Assembly (NCBI RefSeq): GCF_963583255.1
Contig: NC_084819.1
Location: forward strand, 20,608,460 to 20,672,459
Origin: Pyrus communis
Taxonomy: Eukaryota; Streptophyta; Magnoliopsida; Rosales; Rosaceae
DNA length: 64,000 nt
Direction of reading: 5' to 3'
Of the stretch, positions 45,438 through 58,019 are shown piece after piece (position 1 is the first letter of the stretch; every line of letters starts with the position of its first letter). The position numbers were made by a program, and so were the translations under genes. Under the pieces are notes generated by a model that saw nothing but the letters and a program-made list of their open reading frames with translations, had not been told where the DNA came from and did not search any database.

Positions 45438-48354
45438 ATATAAAACAACTTGCAAAGACCCAAGTAACACCATGAAGCAAGCATACTTCTTCCATAAACC
45501 AAGTGCTCAAATCAGAAATTGAACTCGAATATAACGAAAGCAAACCAGAAATTTCTTAGTAATAATTAATTCACATAAAGAGCATCCCAATTCATCAAAT
45601 AACAGGAAACATATAAATTAATTCAGAAAAATTAAAAATTCTCATACCTTTCTAGTTTGAATCCAATCAACTTGGTTGGCGATGGCTTGGAGCAAGCGAG
45701 AGAAAAAGACTTGGAGTTCCAAGGAGCGTTTTAAACCCTGAAACAAAATCAACGGGATCCAGAATGATTGAAAAGTGATCGGGCAGAACCCGTGACACCT
45801 GTCTTCAAAGCTATAAAGGAAACATTGTCTGCATCACACTTACATCGCTTGTGATATTTTATAAAATAGTTAAGTAATTGGTAATTTCGTGTGTTTACTG
45901 GTTCGCTTAGAAGTGCCTTTAAAATGATTGAAAATGTTTAGATGAAATTAATTTTGGATTTCAAAATCACTTTAAATGCATTTTCAGAGAAGCTTCAGAT
46001 ATGCATCTACTTTCCTTCAAACTCACAGTTCTATTTAACTCAAGTAGTACAATAATTGTGTGATTGGCGCAATACATGTTGTTTATGACTATAGTATACA
46101 TGTTGCGTTGTAAGAAAAATTAAGCTACTGTTATAACTCTATTTGTGTGATTTGAAGGTTTTCTTCTTCTTCGTTTATACTAAAAGGATGTTGGAGACTT
46201 AAACGCTCAAGTCCAGCTCGAGGAAAAAACATAATTTCGGGTGCTGCAGTGTTTTCAATGATATATTTTACACTAAGAAGATGAGGAATTCAGCTAAGTA
46301 CATAATGAGCAACCGAATTTGGTATCGAATTCATCATATACGAGATTTGAACCTAAAGCGTCTCACTTGCAAGTGAAGAGGAATATCACCAGACCGTAGT
46401 ACTGAGTGGATGAGCGTTGTAGAGTTTGTTGTAAGGAAAATGAGCTATGCAAGAAATTGCGATCCTTGTCACAAAAGAGAGTTTGCTGTAAGAAAAATGA
46501 GCTATACAACACTTGTCACGAAAGAGACATTTGTCACCAATTTGTGGCAGAAATTCTCTCCTTTTCTTGAAGCAACTTAACACCAGCTGCTACTGCTAAC
46601 AGAAAACGAGTACAGCAACCACGACGATGATCGAGCAAATTAAAGCCTGCACCTGTACGAATTTTCAGCACAAATGGAAATAAAATGTCGATACTAACAT
46701 CAAAGGACAAAAATGGTAGGAAAAATCTGCATAATTTATTACTGCCGAGGGCTGTGGCATAATACCATGGTGGTGGAAAGGCAAATCCCAAGAGAAACCA
46801 GTCACAAGCATAGCGCCTTCAAACTTAATTTCCGTCTAAAATACGAGCACGTACTCAACACGAACACATGTATAAGTTGTTGAGAGTGCTTTAGCGCCCT
46901 TACTAAAAGTCCTACTACACTGTCTGACTGATTTAATACATTATCTTATGAGCCACTTATAATACTCGTACTTAATACGTGTCTTGTACCTTCAAAAACC
47001 GCAATAAAAATCTCGAGCGTTCTTTAATTAAAGAAAAGTAAGCATTAATACAAACACATAATCAATTCAGTATGATCCATTCACTATTACTTGTTGCTCG
47101 TATATAATACGTGTTTATGTCCTGAAAAATCCGTTAAACGTCAATTTCTATCATTCCTTAATTAAAAGAAGAAAGTAAGAATCTTGAATGAGAAACTCAC
47201 GAGGACCATCCAATGCCACAATAACCAAAAGCATGAGAGAGGCTTATCATACATCCCATCAAGCAAATCCAATTCTCTTCCATCAATTTGGAGTTTCACA
47301 GTATCTTTATTTCCATGATCTCCACCTATATCTGGAGTTCCACAGTATTTTTATATCCATGTATTTGAATTTAAGTGCAAAGCGTTACCCGATTGAACAC
47401 TATCTTAATTAACTGACCTAATTCACGTTTCTTAAATGTAGTTATATTGGACCGTCAATATTCCACAACAATAGCATTACACTATTGTTCTTCTTCTGGT
47501 GTACAAACCAAAAAAATCTGATAATTACTTGCACTAACTTGTGAACAAAGCCCCACCAGCAGGTATGTATCATTTGGAGAAATAACTTAGGGTTGGTTGT
47601 GAGGTGCCAATTAACAGAAATTGTACCACCAAAACAAACATAATTTGCAATATATTAAACAAAAAAGCAGAAATGAATTTAAACTCATAAAATTTAATAA
47701 AATCTATTGTTTCCCGAATAAACTATTTTTAATTAAGATTAAAAAGTTCAATAAAAGAATTATATTTGGAATATATTAGTTACGTCAATAATGAGGAATG
47801 CATGATATTAATTATTAAGGAGATAATTACAAGGCCTTCCATTCTAATTCATCGCATGCCAATCCAAACTTTTTCATTTCTTTTTAAAGATGTTAGTGTA
47901 TAATATCGTTTGTAATTAAAATAAAACATGTAATAAAAACAAATACGAATTAAACCAATTGATTAAGATAGAGGTTCTTATACTTAATTTGGCATCTCTT
48001 ACTTGCATTTTTTTTTCGTGCAATGATATTTTATCTTAAAATAAAAGATTTTAGTTAAGCCACACTATATTTTATCCTAAACCCTAAAATCCACAATTAA
48101 AATATTTTTTTTTACGTACAAATAAAGAAAAGTATAGTTATAAATATTTTTTGAAAAAAAAAAACGTAAATTGTGAACTGTTGACTGGAGTCAAAATGTC
48201 AAATCAACAACCTAAAACCCAATCCGACGGCCCAAATCACACCACACAAATAAACGCGCAAACCAAAGCAAAAAATAAAACTAAAAGAAGAAAAATAAAA
48301 TAATTATTTTGTTTATTCGACGGATACGCACTCTCTCTCTCTCTAAAACTCAAA
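45438..48354. other. AT-rich intergenic region with one decayed repeat fragment
   Basis: No gene recognised. It contains the U4 zinc-knuckle relic (46030-46545) and otherwise AT-rich sequence. The last ~150 bp is the AHL upstream region, with a CT run (48331-48344) 10 bp before the start codon. Confidence 0.5.
46030..46545 (+). pseudogene. Fourth, strongly decayed zinc-knuckle locus fragment (U4)
   Basis: 46034-46245 follows the U1-U3 sequence upstream of the zinc-knuckle ORF: AATTGTGTGATTGGCGCAAT, ATGTTGGAGACTTAAACGC, CCAGCTCGAGGAAAAAAC. 46420-46535 holds two or three tandem pieces of the first knuckle region, GTTTGTTGTAAGGAAAATGAGC and GTTTGCTGTAAGAAAAATGAG. No open frame remains. Confidence 0.65.
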
Positions 48355-51300
48355 ATGGAACCCAATGAAAACCAACTGAGCTCCTACTTCCAACACCCCA
48401 CCACCGCCACGACCGCCACCGGCTCCGCTGCCACGACCACCCCCTCTCCGACCAATGGGCTCTTTCCCAACACACACTCCACTGATGGGTCCCACATGGT
48501 GTACTCTCACTCGGTTCCCTCCTCGGCGGTGACCTCGCCACTTGAGGCCCCCAAAAGGAAGCGGGGGCGGCCCAGAAAGTATGGCACGCCGGAGCAGGCT
48601 CTTGCGGCCAAGAAGGCAGCGACGACGTCGTCTCACTCCTCGTCCTCCAAGGAGAAGAAGGACCAACACGGTGCCGTCTCGCCTTCGTATTCTGGGTCGA
48701 CCAAGAAATCCCAGCAGTTTTCTTTTGGTGGGTTGCAAATAAATACCCTTTTAGATTTTTTCTGCAATTACTGAAATTCTTCGTTTTGTGCTGCTAATTT
48801 CTTCAATTTCGATATGGGTTTGGAAATTTTGGTTGCATTTTTGCGGAAATATTGAAACTTGCTGGTTCTGGACGGGTGTTCTGGAAATGCCCTATTTGTG
48901 TTTGGTTGTGAAATTTCGGATTCTTGGCGGGTTATATTGGCAATTGCTTCGATTTTATGTGGGTTTTTTTATTTACATTGTGTCTTGGTGCTTTGCCCTA
49001 TTTTCTGATTTTTGTTTCCGTAATGGTTTATTGTAAATTCGTTGCATTTTAGAGGGTTTTGTTCCAATGGTTGAATTTGTAAGTGTTTTCGGTTGTTCGG
49101 TCTCCTCACACCCAAAGTCGTAACCTTTTGGTAGTGTTAGTTTAATTATTGCCAAATGGTGGCATGGTTGGCATTGTTAATTTTGAAATGGGAGTAGAAT
49201 AACTTCCCCACCTGTTTAAATGATAAGCTTATGGGGAAGTAAAACGAGAAGATAAGTTAATCTGGTAACTTTTATTTACATGAACCAAAATCTTCCTAGA
49301 TCACACATCCTTGGAAGTGGAAACTTTGGTTGGCTTGAGAGTAAGATATTGATAAGAAGCTCATGAGCTCCTATGTTTTTACTTTTGAAGGATAGTATAC
49401 CTAGCTTTCTATTAGAGGGTGTTTAGTTTCGGAAATACCGAGTATAAAAGTGATCTCAATACTTTGAAAGTGGCTTGTTTTGTGGTTTAGCAAGCCCTTT
49501 GTTTTGTTTTTTTAAGAATTCTAGAACTTATTAAACCTGTTTTCATTAAAGAATGCTGCATATCACTTGACAAATATGAATATTTTTTCTTCCCACTTCT
49601 GAAAGTCTTTTTTGTCCTAATATATGTATAATCCTTGTTTTTCTGTGATGCCAAGTAAATTTATTTTTCTGGTTTGACAAAATGAGGTATTAGTAATCAT
49701 ACTTTACTCATGTGGTACTTTTTCTCTTAATTGATTGACGCAGGCAATGCAGGGCAAGGTTTTACACCACACGTTTTAAGTGTCGCTGCTGGGGAGGTAT
49801 GCATGTCCTAATGAATTCTCAAAGCAATAGTGTAGTTAATTTAGGAATAACGTGACAGTTTATTTCATGTTTGGCCCTTTCAATCACATTTTTTCTTATA
49901 AATTGCAGATACTGGAATATATCTCTTTCGTTTCTGATTCCATGAATGAATTTTTTTCTTTTTACATTTGTGTTTCAATGTGTCACATGCTGATCTGGGA
50001 TATAGAAAAATTCCTTGAATATATTTGTGGTTTTTGTACAACCTCACAGAAATGGTTTCCTTTACCTTTAGTGCAGATCCTATTGTATTTTTATAACATC
50101 AACAGTTGCCTCATCTTATGTTGTTTACCTTGCCTGAGTTGACTTTTTGTGCAGTTATTATGTGCTGTTTCTGTTATAGTGTTTTCTTTATGTATTATCT
50201 GCTCATACAGATTAGTGAAATGTCTAACAGGATGTGGGACAGAAAATTATGTTTTTCATGCAACAAAGTAAGCGTGAAATATGCATTCTATCTGCTTCTG
50301 GTACCATCTCAAATGCGTCTCTCCGCCAACCAGCTACTTCAGGAGGCAACATTACATATGAGGTAAATTTTGTCCTCAACCTTTTCCTAGTGTGATAATT
50401 TTATCTTAAAATATATTGTGTTTGAAGTTTTTGGTATATCATATTCAGTATTATGTTCAATATATGAGTGTGGACCTTCCATATGGTATTTGATTTATGG
50501 TGGGCAAGTATAGGAACTGTCACAGGTTAATTTATCCGTGGGCTCTCGGTTGGAGCATAAATGTACAAGTTCAGCCATTACTATTGTGTGTATATAGATA
50601 TTTTTGCTCGGTTCATTCATTCAGTTAATCTGAGATACAACAAAGATGCTAGCCTGAAATCTGAAAATAACAATTATCACTTGCCTCTAATTTAGTTGGT
50701 AGATGTTTTTTGAATGATTGTTCTTCTTATTTTCTCAAATAAAAAAAAACTTTTTGACTGTACAGTTCTGAGCCATTTTGCCCCGTAAATCCTACAAAAG
50801 GAAGGGGTATCATATGATTGATGAAAAAGTACCAACCACAGCAATGTGGGTGGCTGAATTTTGATTTTAATAGTGTCCAAGTTATTCGTTCATTGTTACA
50901 TGTATAGTTGGGCAATGTGTCTTTGCTCATGTATGTGTGTAGTTCGGCGGGAGAAAAGGGGGAAATGACGAGTCACTAATGCCTACAGTGGTTTCTTTTG
51001 AAAATAAAAATATTAGTTTGTAAATGTGCGTATGCTTATCTATCCAGAAATTGTGGAAGTTGGAAACAAAAAAATATATGAAAAAATGTTTTCAAACTGT
51101 GCATATTCTTGCTAAGAAAGTATTATGTCAGTCCTTAGATTAATATTATATGTCTGGCTAAGTCCTTCTTGATCATCTTCCTCATGTTTAGTTCATCAAA
51201 GTATAATGATTTCTTTCTGATGTTAGGGTCGCTTTGAGATTATTTCATTATCTGGGTCTTATGTACGTGCTGACCATGGAGGGAGGGCTGGTGGGCTCAG

Positions 51301-52015
51301 TGTATGCCTATCTAATACAGACGGACAAATCATTGGCGGTGGAATTGGTGGGCCCCTGAAGGCTGCAGGCCCTGTGCAGGTACTATTTGAGAGCAAGTTT
51401 ACTCTTGGTTGAATAACGTTTGTAACATTGTTTTAGTGCACAACTGCGGCATAAGATACTAGCTACTTATTGTGTCTCTGCGTTGAAGCAGTAAGGGGTT
51501 TGGATGCCATCTGATCCCTTAAATTGGTTTTTTGCCATGTTATTTGGCATTGGGACATTTATGTAACTCTTTCTTCTTCTTAACCGAAGTCTCTGCTCGT
51601 TTCAGTTAGCATGTTTCATAATTGGTTCTGCTGTATTTATCGAAACACTAGTTTGTTGCACGTACAGGTTATTGTGGGCACATTTCAGATTGATGCCAAA
51701 AAGGATGCGACTGCTGGTGTAAAAGGAGATGCTTCTGCCACCAAGTTGCCATCGCCAGGGGAAATGATGAGCGGAGGCTTCCGCTCAACACTGGACTCTT
51801 CTGGAAGAACTCTTGTCAGGGGAAATGAAGATCAGCAACCTATGGGGGGTAGTCATTTCATGCTTCAAGGCATGCATGTCGCACCTTCACGGCCCACAGA
51901 TTGGAGAGGTGGTCCGGATGCTAGAGCCTCAGGCGCTTATGAATTGACAGGAAGAGGAGGCCGTGCACCGAACCAATCTCCAGAGAACGGGGACTACGAT
52001 CAAATTCAAGATTAG
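48355..52015 (+). CDS. AT-hook motif nuclear-localized (AHL) protein, five exons
   Basis: Exons 48355-48727, 49744-49796, 50231-50362, 51227-51379 and 51668-52015 make 1059 nt, or 352 residues. All junctions are GT-AG with consistent phase. KRKRGRPRKYGTPEQAL (hook at 70-77) is a single type II AT-hook that binds the minor groove of AT-rich DNA. It is followed by a PPC/DUF296 domain from about residue 130 to 250: FTPHVLSVAAGEDVGQKIM, CILSASGTISNASLRQPATS, GRFEIISLSGSYV and GGGIGGPLKAAGPVQVIVGTF. One type II hook plus this PPC form fits the intron-containing AHL clade. The family forms trimers in the nucleus and tunes transcription. A Gly/Arg-rich tail ends SPENGDYDQIQD. The start follows a CT-rich leader and is the first ATG of the frame. 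Confidence 0.93.
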
Positions 52016-53330
52016 GGATTTGCTTTTGGGATTTGAAAGCGCTGTTTTTTCGTAGATAGCTGTATAATACAGACCCGAGAACGTTATGTCACCGTACTCT
52101 GTTTGTAGTGTGCAGCATTCATTAGAAATGATGGCTCCATACCCGTGACCTCCACCCTCTGAAATATCTCGCTGCCGTCAATATTGCTCATGGTGTATGT
52201 GCGTAGGTATCGCCGGCGAGTATCTGTTCTATACTTTGCCGGATATGGTTGTCGATATTTATCCATTTGGAAATTATTCACAGTTCTGCCTCTCTTTCAA
52301 AGCTTTTGTTATGAGCTGCTTGAGCCTCGAATGGTTCTTCACCTTCTCGGTGTAAATTGTTTGAATCGCGTTCGCCTGAAAGCCTGCTAAATTTTCTTTC
52401 TAGGGTACACGTTAATGGAAACTGCAACTACACTTGTTGTGCCTAACAAGGTGCTTCTTTCAAGTGCAGTTTTTCAAAAGCCAAAAGCAGTTTGAATTAC
52501 TTATGCTAAACACTGTCATAAGCACTTTTAGCGGTTGGGAAGTGCATTTAGTTATTTTAAAAGTAATTTTTTTTTTTTTAATGCTTGACAATTGTCAGTA
52601 TATGTTAAATGTTCAAATATGAAGATGTGTTTTAGTTTTTTTTTCTTTCACATATCCTCTTATTATTGATTATTGGGATAGAACGTCACAAACTCACATA
52701 TGAACATGTGTCATACAAGTTTCTTTTCTCTAACCTAACCTAATGGCTACATATAAAACAGAGAATCATGAGCACGTGCATCACGTGTTCCTACCTACTC
52801 CATCACCAGATTGGACCCATCCAACGGTGTAAAAGCTAGGATGCACATCCTTCATACGTGCCCGCCCACATTTAACCAACACAAAAATGGAAAAAGAACA
52901 ACCTTTTTTTAACGAATTAAATAAGGAAAGAAAATATTTTATTAAATTAAAGATGCACTAAATAAGTTAGAGCCTTTAAACTTTTAATTTTCGTTTCTGC
53001 AACAAGTTGGTGGCGAAAGATCGAGTCTTTGGCTTTGATTAATGGTGGGTTTTGCCTAAAAAGTTGGATTAAAGTAAAAAGTTTCCAACTTTCGGTTTCT
53101 AATTTGGACACGGGAGGCACGAGGTGTGTTGCTTTTGCTTAGATTTTTTTTTTTTTTTTTTTCCAGATTTTTTTTTGCTTCTGTTTCTTGTTTTCTCTGA
53201 GGTTTTGATTATCCGAAATCAAGCTTTTATTTGTAATTTTTGAAATGAAAGAACAGCAGAGGAGTGGATTGCAGAAAGTTTGTAGGGAAATTTAGATTGG
53301 ATAGGGAGAAAAATTTGGAGTTCCTGGCAG
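52016..53330. other. AHL 3' region and upstream region of the ethylene receptor
   Basis: No gene. 52016-52400 is probable AHL 3' UTR with GC-mixed sequence. After 52550 the sequence is AT-rich, with long T runs at 53144-53164. Two G-boxes are listed separately. Confidence 0.5.
52773..52787. promoter_or_regulatory. Two G-box motifs upstream of the ethylene receptor
   Basis: CACGTG at 52773-52778 and again at 52782-52787, 9 bp apart, about 815 bp before the receptor start codon. CACGTG is bound by bZIP and bHLH (PIF, MYC) factors. Use here is inference. Confidence 0.4.
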
Positions 53331-53459
53331 ATGAGTAGGTTAGATCTTAAGAATTTAGGAGGGGGTTATGTCAGTCCCCTCCAGCAATCCAGGTTGGTGT
53401 TTTCAGATCTTGGAATTTGGAAAATATGTTTTGAGATTCTTCATTTGGGATTAAAGTGA
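53331..53459 (+). CDS. Possible 42-codon upstream ORF in the receptor leader
   Basis: ATG at 53331 opens MSRLDLKNLGGGYVSPLQQS and ends at TGA 53457-53459, 142 nt before the receptor ATG. A two-codon ORF (ATG ATC TGA) near 53559 follows. Whether they are in the mRNA depends on the transcription start and on a possible splice donor, CCAGGTTGGTG near 53393. If retained, it could lower receptor translation. Confidence 0.3.
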   Translation: MSRLDLKNLGGGYVSPLQQSRLVFSDLGIWKICFEILHLGLK

Positions 53460-53601
53460 TAGAATTTGAGTAGTATTCGTTTTTTTTTTTTTTTCGGTTT
53501 TTGAGTGAGTTTTGGTTGTTCTGGAGTTTGAAAAATCGAAACTTTGATAGAAGGAGAATGATCTGAACAAAATTGATCACTTGGGGAGGGTGCAATCTGC
53601 A

Positions 53602-56487
53602 ATGTTAAGAGCATTAGCAATTGGATTGTTGGTTTCGTGTTTCGTTACGTTAGTGTCAGGCAGTGATCATGACTTTGCACATTGTAATTGTGATGAGGAG
53701 GGTTTTTGGAGCATTCCAAACATTATAGAGGGCCAAAGAGTGAGCGATTTCTTGATTGCAATTGCATATTTTTCAATCCCTATAGAACTCCTTTACTTTG
53801 TCAGCTGCTCGAATTTTCCGTTCAAATGGGTTCTCCTGCAGTTTATTGCATTCATTGTACTCTGTGGCTTGACACATTTGTTAAATGCTTGGACATATTA
53901 TGGCCGTTACACGTTCCAACTGATGCTGTCCCTCACCATTGCCAAGTTCCTCACTGCCCTGGTCTCTTGCGCAACCGCAATAACCCTTTTAACTCTGTTC
54001 CCTATGATTCTCAAAGTAAAAGTGAGAGAATTGTTCTTGAGGCAAAATGTGATGGAATTAGACCAAGAGGTTGGGATGATGAAGATACAGAAGGAGGCGA
54101 GTTGGCATGTTCGAATGCTGACACAGGAAATTAGGAAGTCACTTGACAAGCATACCATATTGTATACAACTCTGGTTGAGCTTTCAAAGACGTTAGACTT
54201 GCATAACTGTGCAGTTTGGATGCCAAATGAGAAAAGAGGAGAGATGAACCTGACCCATGAGTTGAAAGCAAGTTCTTCGCAAAAGTATCGCCTTTCTATC
54301 CCAATTAATGACCCAGATGTGTTAGAGATAAGAGTGAGCGAGAGGGTAATGATCCTGAGACCTGATTCAACGCTGGGATCTGCAAGTAGTGGCGAGTCTG
54401 CTGAATCAGGTGCTGTAGCAGCAATCCGGATGCCAATGCTTCAGGCTTCAAATTTCAAAGGGGGTACACCACAGTTGGTTGATACTCATTATGCTATATT
54501 GGTTTTGGTTCTTCCAATTGCAAATTCTGGAGGTTGGAGCCATCATGAGCTGGAGATAGTGGAAGTTGTGGCTGACCAGGTCGCCGTGGCTCTATCCCAT
54601 GCTGCAGTACTTGAAGAGTCTCAACTAATGAGGGAGAAACTGGGTGAACAAAATCGAGCGTTGCAACAAGCTAAGAAGAATGCAATGATGGCTAGCCAAG
54701 CAAGGCACTCGGTTCAGAAGGTAATGAGTCATGGAATGAGAGGGCCAATGCATACGATTTTGGGTTTGCTTTCGATGTTTCAAGAGAATTTAAGTTTCGA
54801 ACAGAGCATTAATGTGGACACAATGGCAAAAACTAGTTATGTTCTCTGCACTTTGATAAATGATGTGATGGAGATGTCAGCAAAAGATAACGGAAGGTTC
54901 CTATTGGAGATGAAACCGTTTGAACTACATTCTATGATCAAGGAAGCTGCTTGCCTTGCCAAATGCTTGTGTATGTATAAAGGGTTTAGCTTTGAAATTG
55001 ATGTTCAAAGCTCATTGCCTAATCAGGTGATAGGGGACGAAAAAAGGACTTTCCAAGTGCTCTTGCATATGATTGGGTACCTATTGAGCACCTATAATGG
55101 TGGGGGGACTGTCATCTTTCGGGCTATTTCTGAAAGTGGTAGTGATGGCCCTGATGATAGATTGCAAGGAATGTGGAGAACAGGTATTCCAGATGAGTAC
55201 ATTTGTATAAAGTTTGAATTTGAGATTAGTGAGGCAAGTTCTTATCCCGGCGGATTAGTAGCATTGACACACGATGATGGTAGGCGGCATGACAATGATG
55301 ATATCAAAAGGGGCTTGAGCTTCAGCATTTGTAAGAAGATTGTTCAGGTACGTGCTGCGGATGTTTATTTATGTTATCAATATTCTTTAGTTTGCTGCGT
55401 GGTGCTATATAAATTTCTGCATTATTAGCTATGAATTCAGTTGTTGGTAGGCTTCACTTGAAATAGATTTTGTGTGTAGAAATGAGTACTCAAGACGCCA
55501 TGGTCTCAGAGTCAAATATCTCCGTTGTTCATTTAACCGTGTAAAGATATTTGTTAACTTGTTCATGCCTGTTGGTTTCTTACTATTTAGTTTGGTTTCA
55601 AGAAATCGTTCACGCAGTTACATGAAAACGGCACCAGGTTCTCTCCATACCATATCTCAGGCATGCTCAAGTTTGATCGGCAAACTAATTATACTGTATT
55701 GAATTGGTAATACTGTGAGTCAAATTGTATTTTCTGCTCTGAAGTAAAAAATATTGGTCAACTTTTTATCTTTGACTCTATATGAGTGGTGGTAACAATC
55801 TTCACTTTTATGCGAATTTTAGTGTCATGGATACAAATCCACAGTATAAATTCAAGTAGGTTTTTTATCTGGACTATCTTGATATGAGAAGACAATTAAA
55901 GAATAGCATACGAGGAGTAATTTTAGCGACTTATGATTGTTTTTTAATAAATTCATGGACAGATGATGCAAGGCAATATCTGGATATCCATGAATCCGGT
56001 GGATTTTGCAGAAAGCATGACACTTGTTCTCAGGTTTCAAATCGTCTCGTCTACTGGGAGAGCCATATATCCCCTCGGAAATACATTGGAGCAACCAAAT
56101 TCGAACTCCCAGTTCAGTGGCCTTCGGGTTATAGTAGCGGATGATGATAACGTAAACAGGACTGTGACCAGTAAGCTGCTCGAGAAACTTGGCTGTCAAG
56201 TTACTGCTGTGTCTTCTGGGTTTGAATGCCTGAGTGCCCTTACTGCTGCCGAAAACTCTTTTCGAATTGTTGTTTTGGATCTCCACATGCCGGAAATGGA
56301 TGGGTTTGAAGTGGCAATGAGAATCAGGAAGTTCTGCAGCCGTAGTTGGCCATTGATCATAGCCCTCACGGCAACTGCGGAGGAGCATATATGGGAGAGA
56401 TGTCTGCAGCTGGGAATGAACGGATTGATTCGAAAACCTGTTCTTTTGCAAGGAATGGCGGATGAACTTTGTCGAGTTCTGCAATGA
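53602..56487 (+). CDS. EIN4: Ethylene receptor, subfamily II, EIN4-like
   Basis: Exons 53602-55347 and 55963-56487 (615-bp intron) encode 756 residues. An N-terminal hydrophobic segment is followed by CNCDEEGFW, whose Cys 28 and 30 form the dimer disulfide in this family. Three membrane helices follow, with Cys88 and His92 in [11 protein letters not shown]; the equivalents in ETR1 hold the copper that binds ethylene. A GAF domain spans roughly 180-345. The histidine-kinase-like region keeps His377 ([11 protein letters not shown]), but the later ATP-binding boxes are degenerate, as usual in subfamily II. The receiver has DDD 642-644, phospho-acceptor Asp688 ([10 protein letters not shown]), Thr718 and Lys740. 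The extra leader helix and receiver define the ETR2/EIN4 group, and MMQGNIWIS after the splice matches EIN4. It acts at the ER, repressing ethylene responses through CTR1. ATG 53602 begins the signal segment. Confidence 0.92.
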
Positions 56488-57960
56488 GCACAAGTTGTAG
56501 AGAGAGATGGAATCCAACTTTAACATGTCAAACTTAGTTTTTACTCAGAAAATATAGTAATTAGATATTGCTAATTAACCTTCATATCACAATATGTACT
56601 GAGTAGTGAGTTTATTTGTTGTTGATGTTAAGCCAAGGCTACTCACATTGAAGTAAATTCAATGATTATTCTAACTCTACTATTCAATCCAATGATTTAA
56701 TTCAAACAAAACAGTCTGCGAAACTTACCTACACATGTATGCCACTATGTGCGTGATTGATTTGGGATACATATTACAAAGCATTTAATCAATAGAAGAA
56801 CAAAAAATTTAGGAGTTGGGAGCGGAGTCGAAGAACGAAAAGATAGTCGGAGCAAAAACAATGTCTAGTTAAACCAAATTTAAGGACCGATTCACAATTA
56901 TATTTCAGATAAGACAAACGATACTGGGGTGAATTTGCGAATTTCTCGACATCAAATCACTCGATTTTCTTACTTCATTTGGATGCAAATGTACGATTGT
57001 TCATTTTCCAATTGGGTAGGAATTGATCAGGTTGCATCTATGGTCACTCTCTTCACGAACCCTGGAAATGATTCACTTCTCTCTTCCCCGACACTACAAG
57101 AAAATGAAAAAAAGAAAGATGGAAAAGTCTGAAATCCCATCGCATTCAGGTAAAATCGAATTGACATTCCATTTACTTGTCATCTTAACTTTTCTGTTTT
57201 TGGGACTGTAATCGCTACTGTATGTTTGAACAAACCCTAACCCTAACCCTAATGCTCTGTGCGTTTAATGGTACTCGGGTGTCCGGAGGATACGTATTGC
57301 CGAGACCATGACACTGTGTAAGTCTCTCTCTCTCTCTCAACTTCTGTTTTCTCTCGTGTGTGTAAATATATATGCACTTACATAACTCCACATGCATTTT
57401 AAACGAAAATTGATTGTTTTTTTTATAATTCTCTGGATCTCCTGTCTGCCATTCATCTTAGTACGAGAGGCTCGACATGCCCATACATCACACTGATGAG
57501 AGTAAAAACTGACCTCTTCTGGCAACCTTGCTTCCCCTATGTCCACTTGAAGTCATACGTGCCTCCAACTTTTCTTGCTTAAATTCAATGTTTGCTCATT
57601 TTTTCTTTTTTTTCTCTAGGAAACTTGGGGGCAGTGAATATGTTCAAATGCCACGCCTAGAAATCTGATGCATTCACTTCGAAATGTACCCGTTCCTAAT
57701 CAGGAACTTTCAAGGGGTACGAAGGGATTGACCCTTGAAGCTACAAAAAGTATAGGCCAACATCCTCTTTTTGCATGGCTGCCCAATGAAAATTCTAGGA
57801 AAGAAAACCATAACTTAACACCTAAGCAATGTCATATGTGTGGTCAAGTGAATGGAGTCGATCATACGTTGGCTCACTTCCGTATTGGTCATGTTTCAAT
57901 GTCAACCTTTGGTAGGGGTACGCTTTTTCCTTACTCAAGTTTAAAACCCCGACAAGGTTT
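56488..57960. other. Receptor 3' flank and intergenic sequence
   Basis: AT-rich and without a recognised gene. It contains telomere-like CCCTAA repeats (57232-57252), a CT run (57325-57338) and an open frame at 57668-58045 (125 codons, MHSLRNVPVPNQ). That frame has a CHMC and two His but no family I recognise, and its 3' part runs into the element at 58020. Confidence 0.4.
57232..57252 (+). repeat. Short telomere-like CCCTAA repeat
   Basis: AAACCCTAACCCTAACCCTAA: three hexamer units, not the usual plant heptamer CCCTAAA, although the first contains the telo-box AAACCCTAA. Isolated, so an interstitial motif rather than a chromosome end. Confidence 0.6.
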
Positions 57961-58019
57961 TTACGAGATCACATTTTGTACAAATATCCTCGTGATCATT
58001 AATAAAAATTTAAATCTTA

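Noticed and set aside
48343..48738. Minus-strand Arg/Gly-rich ORF of 131 codons
   Set aside because: Antisense of AHL exon 1; composition follows from its Thr/Ser/Pro codons.
55852..56526. Minus-strand ORF of 224 codons
   Set aside because: Antisense of the receptor's second exon. The plus strand encodes an unmistakable receiver domain with conserved Asp, Thr and Lys.
57232..57252. Telomere or chromosome-end signal
   Set aside because: Only three CCCTAA units, the wrong period for the usual plant repeat, and ordinary intergenic DNA on both sides.
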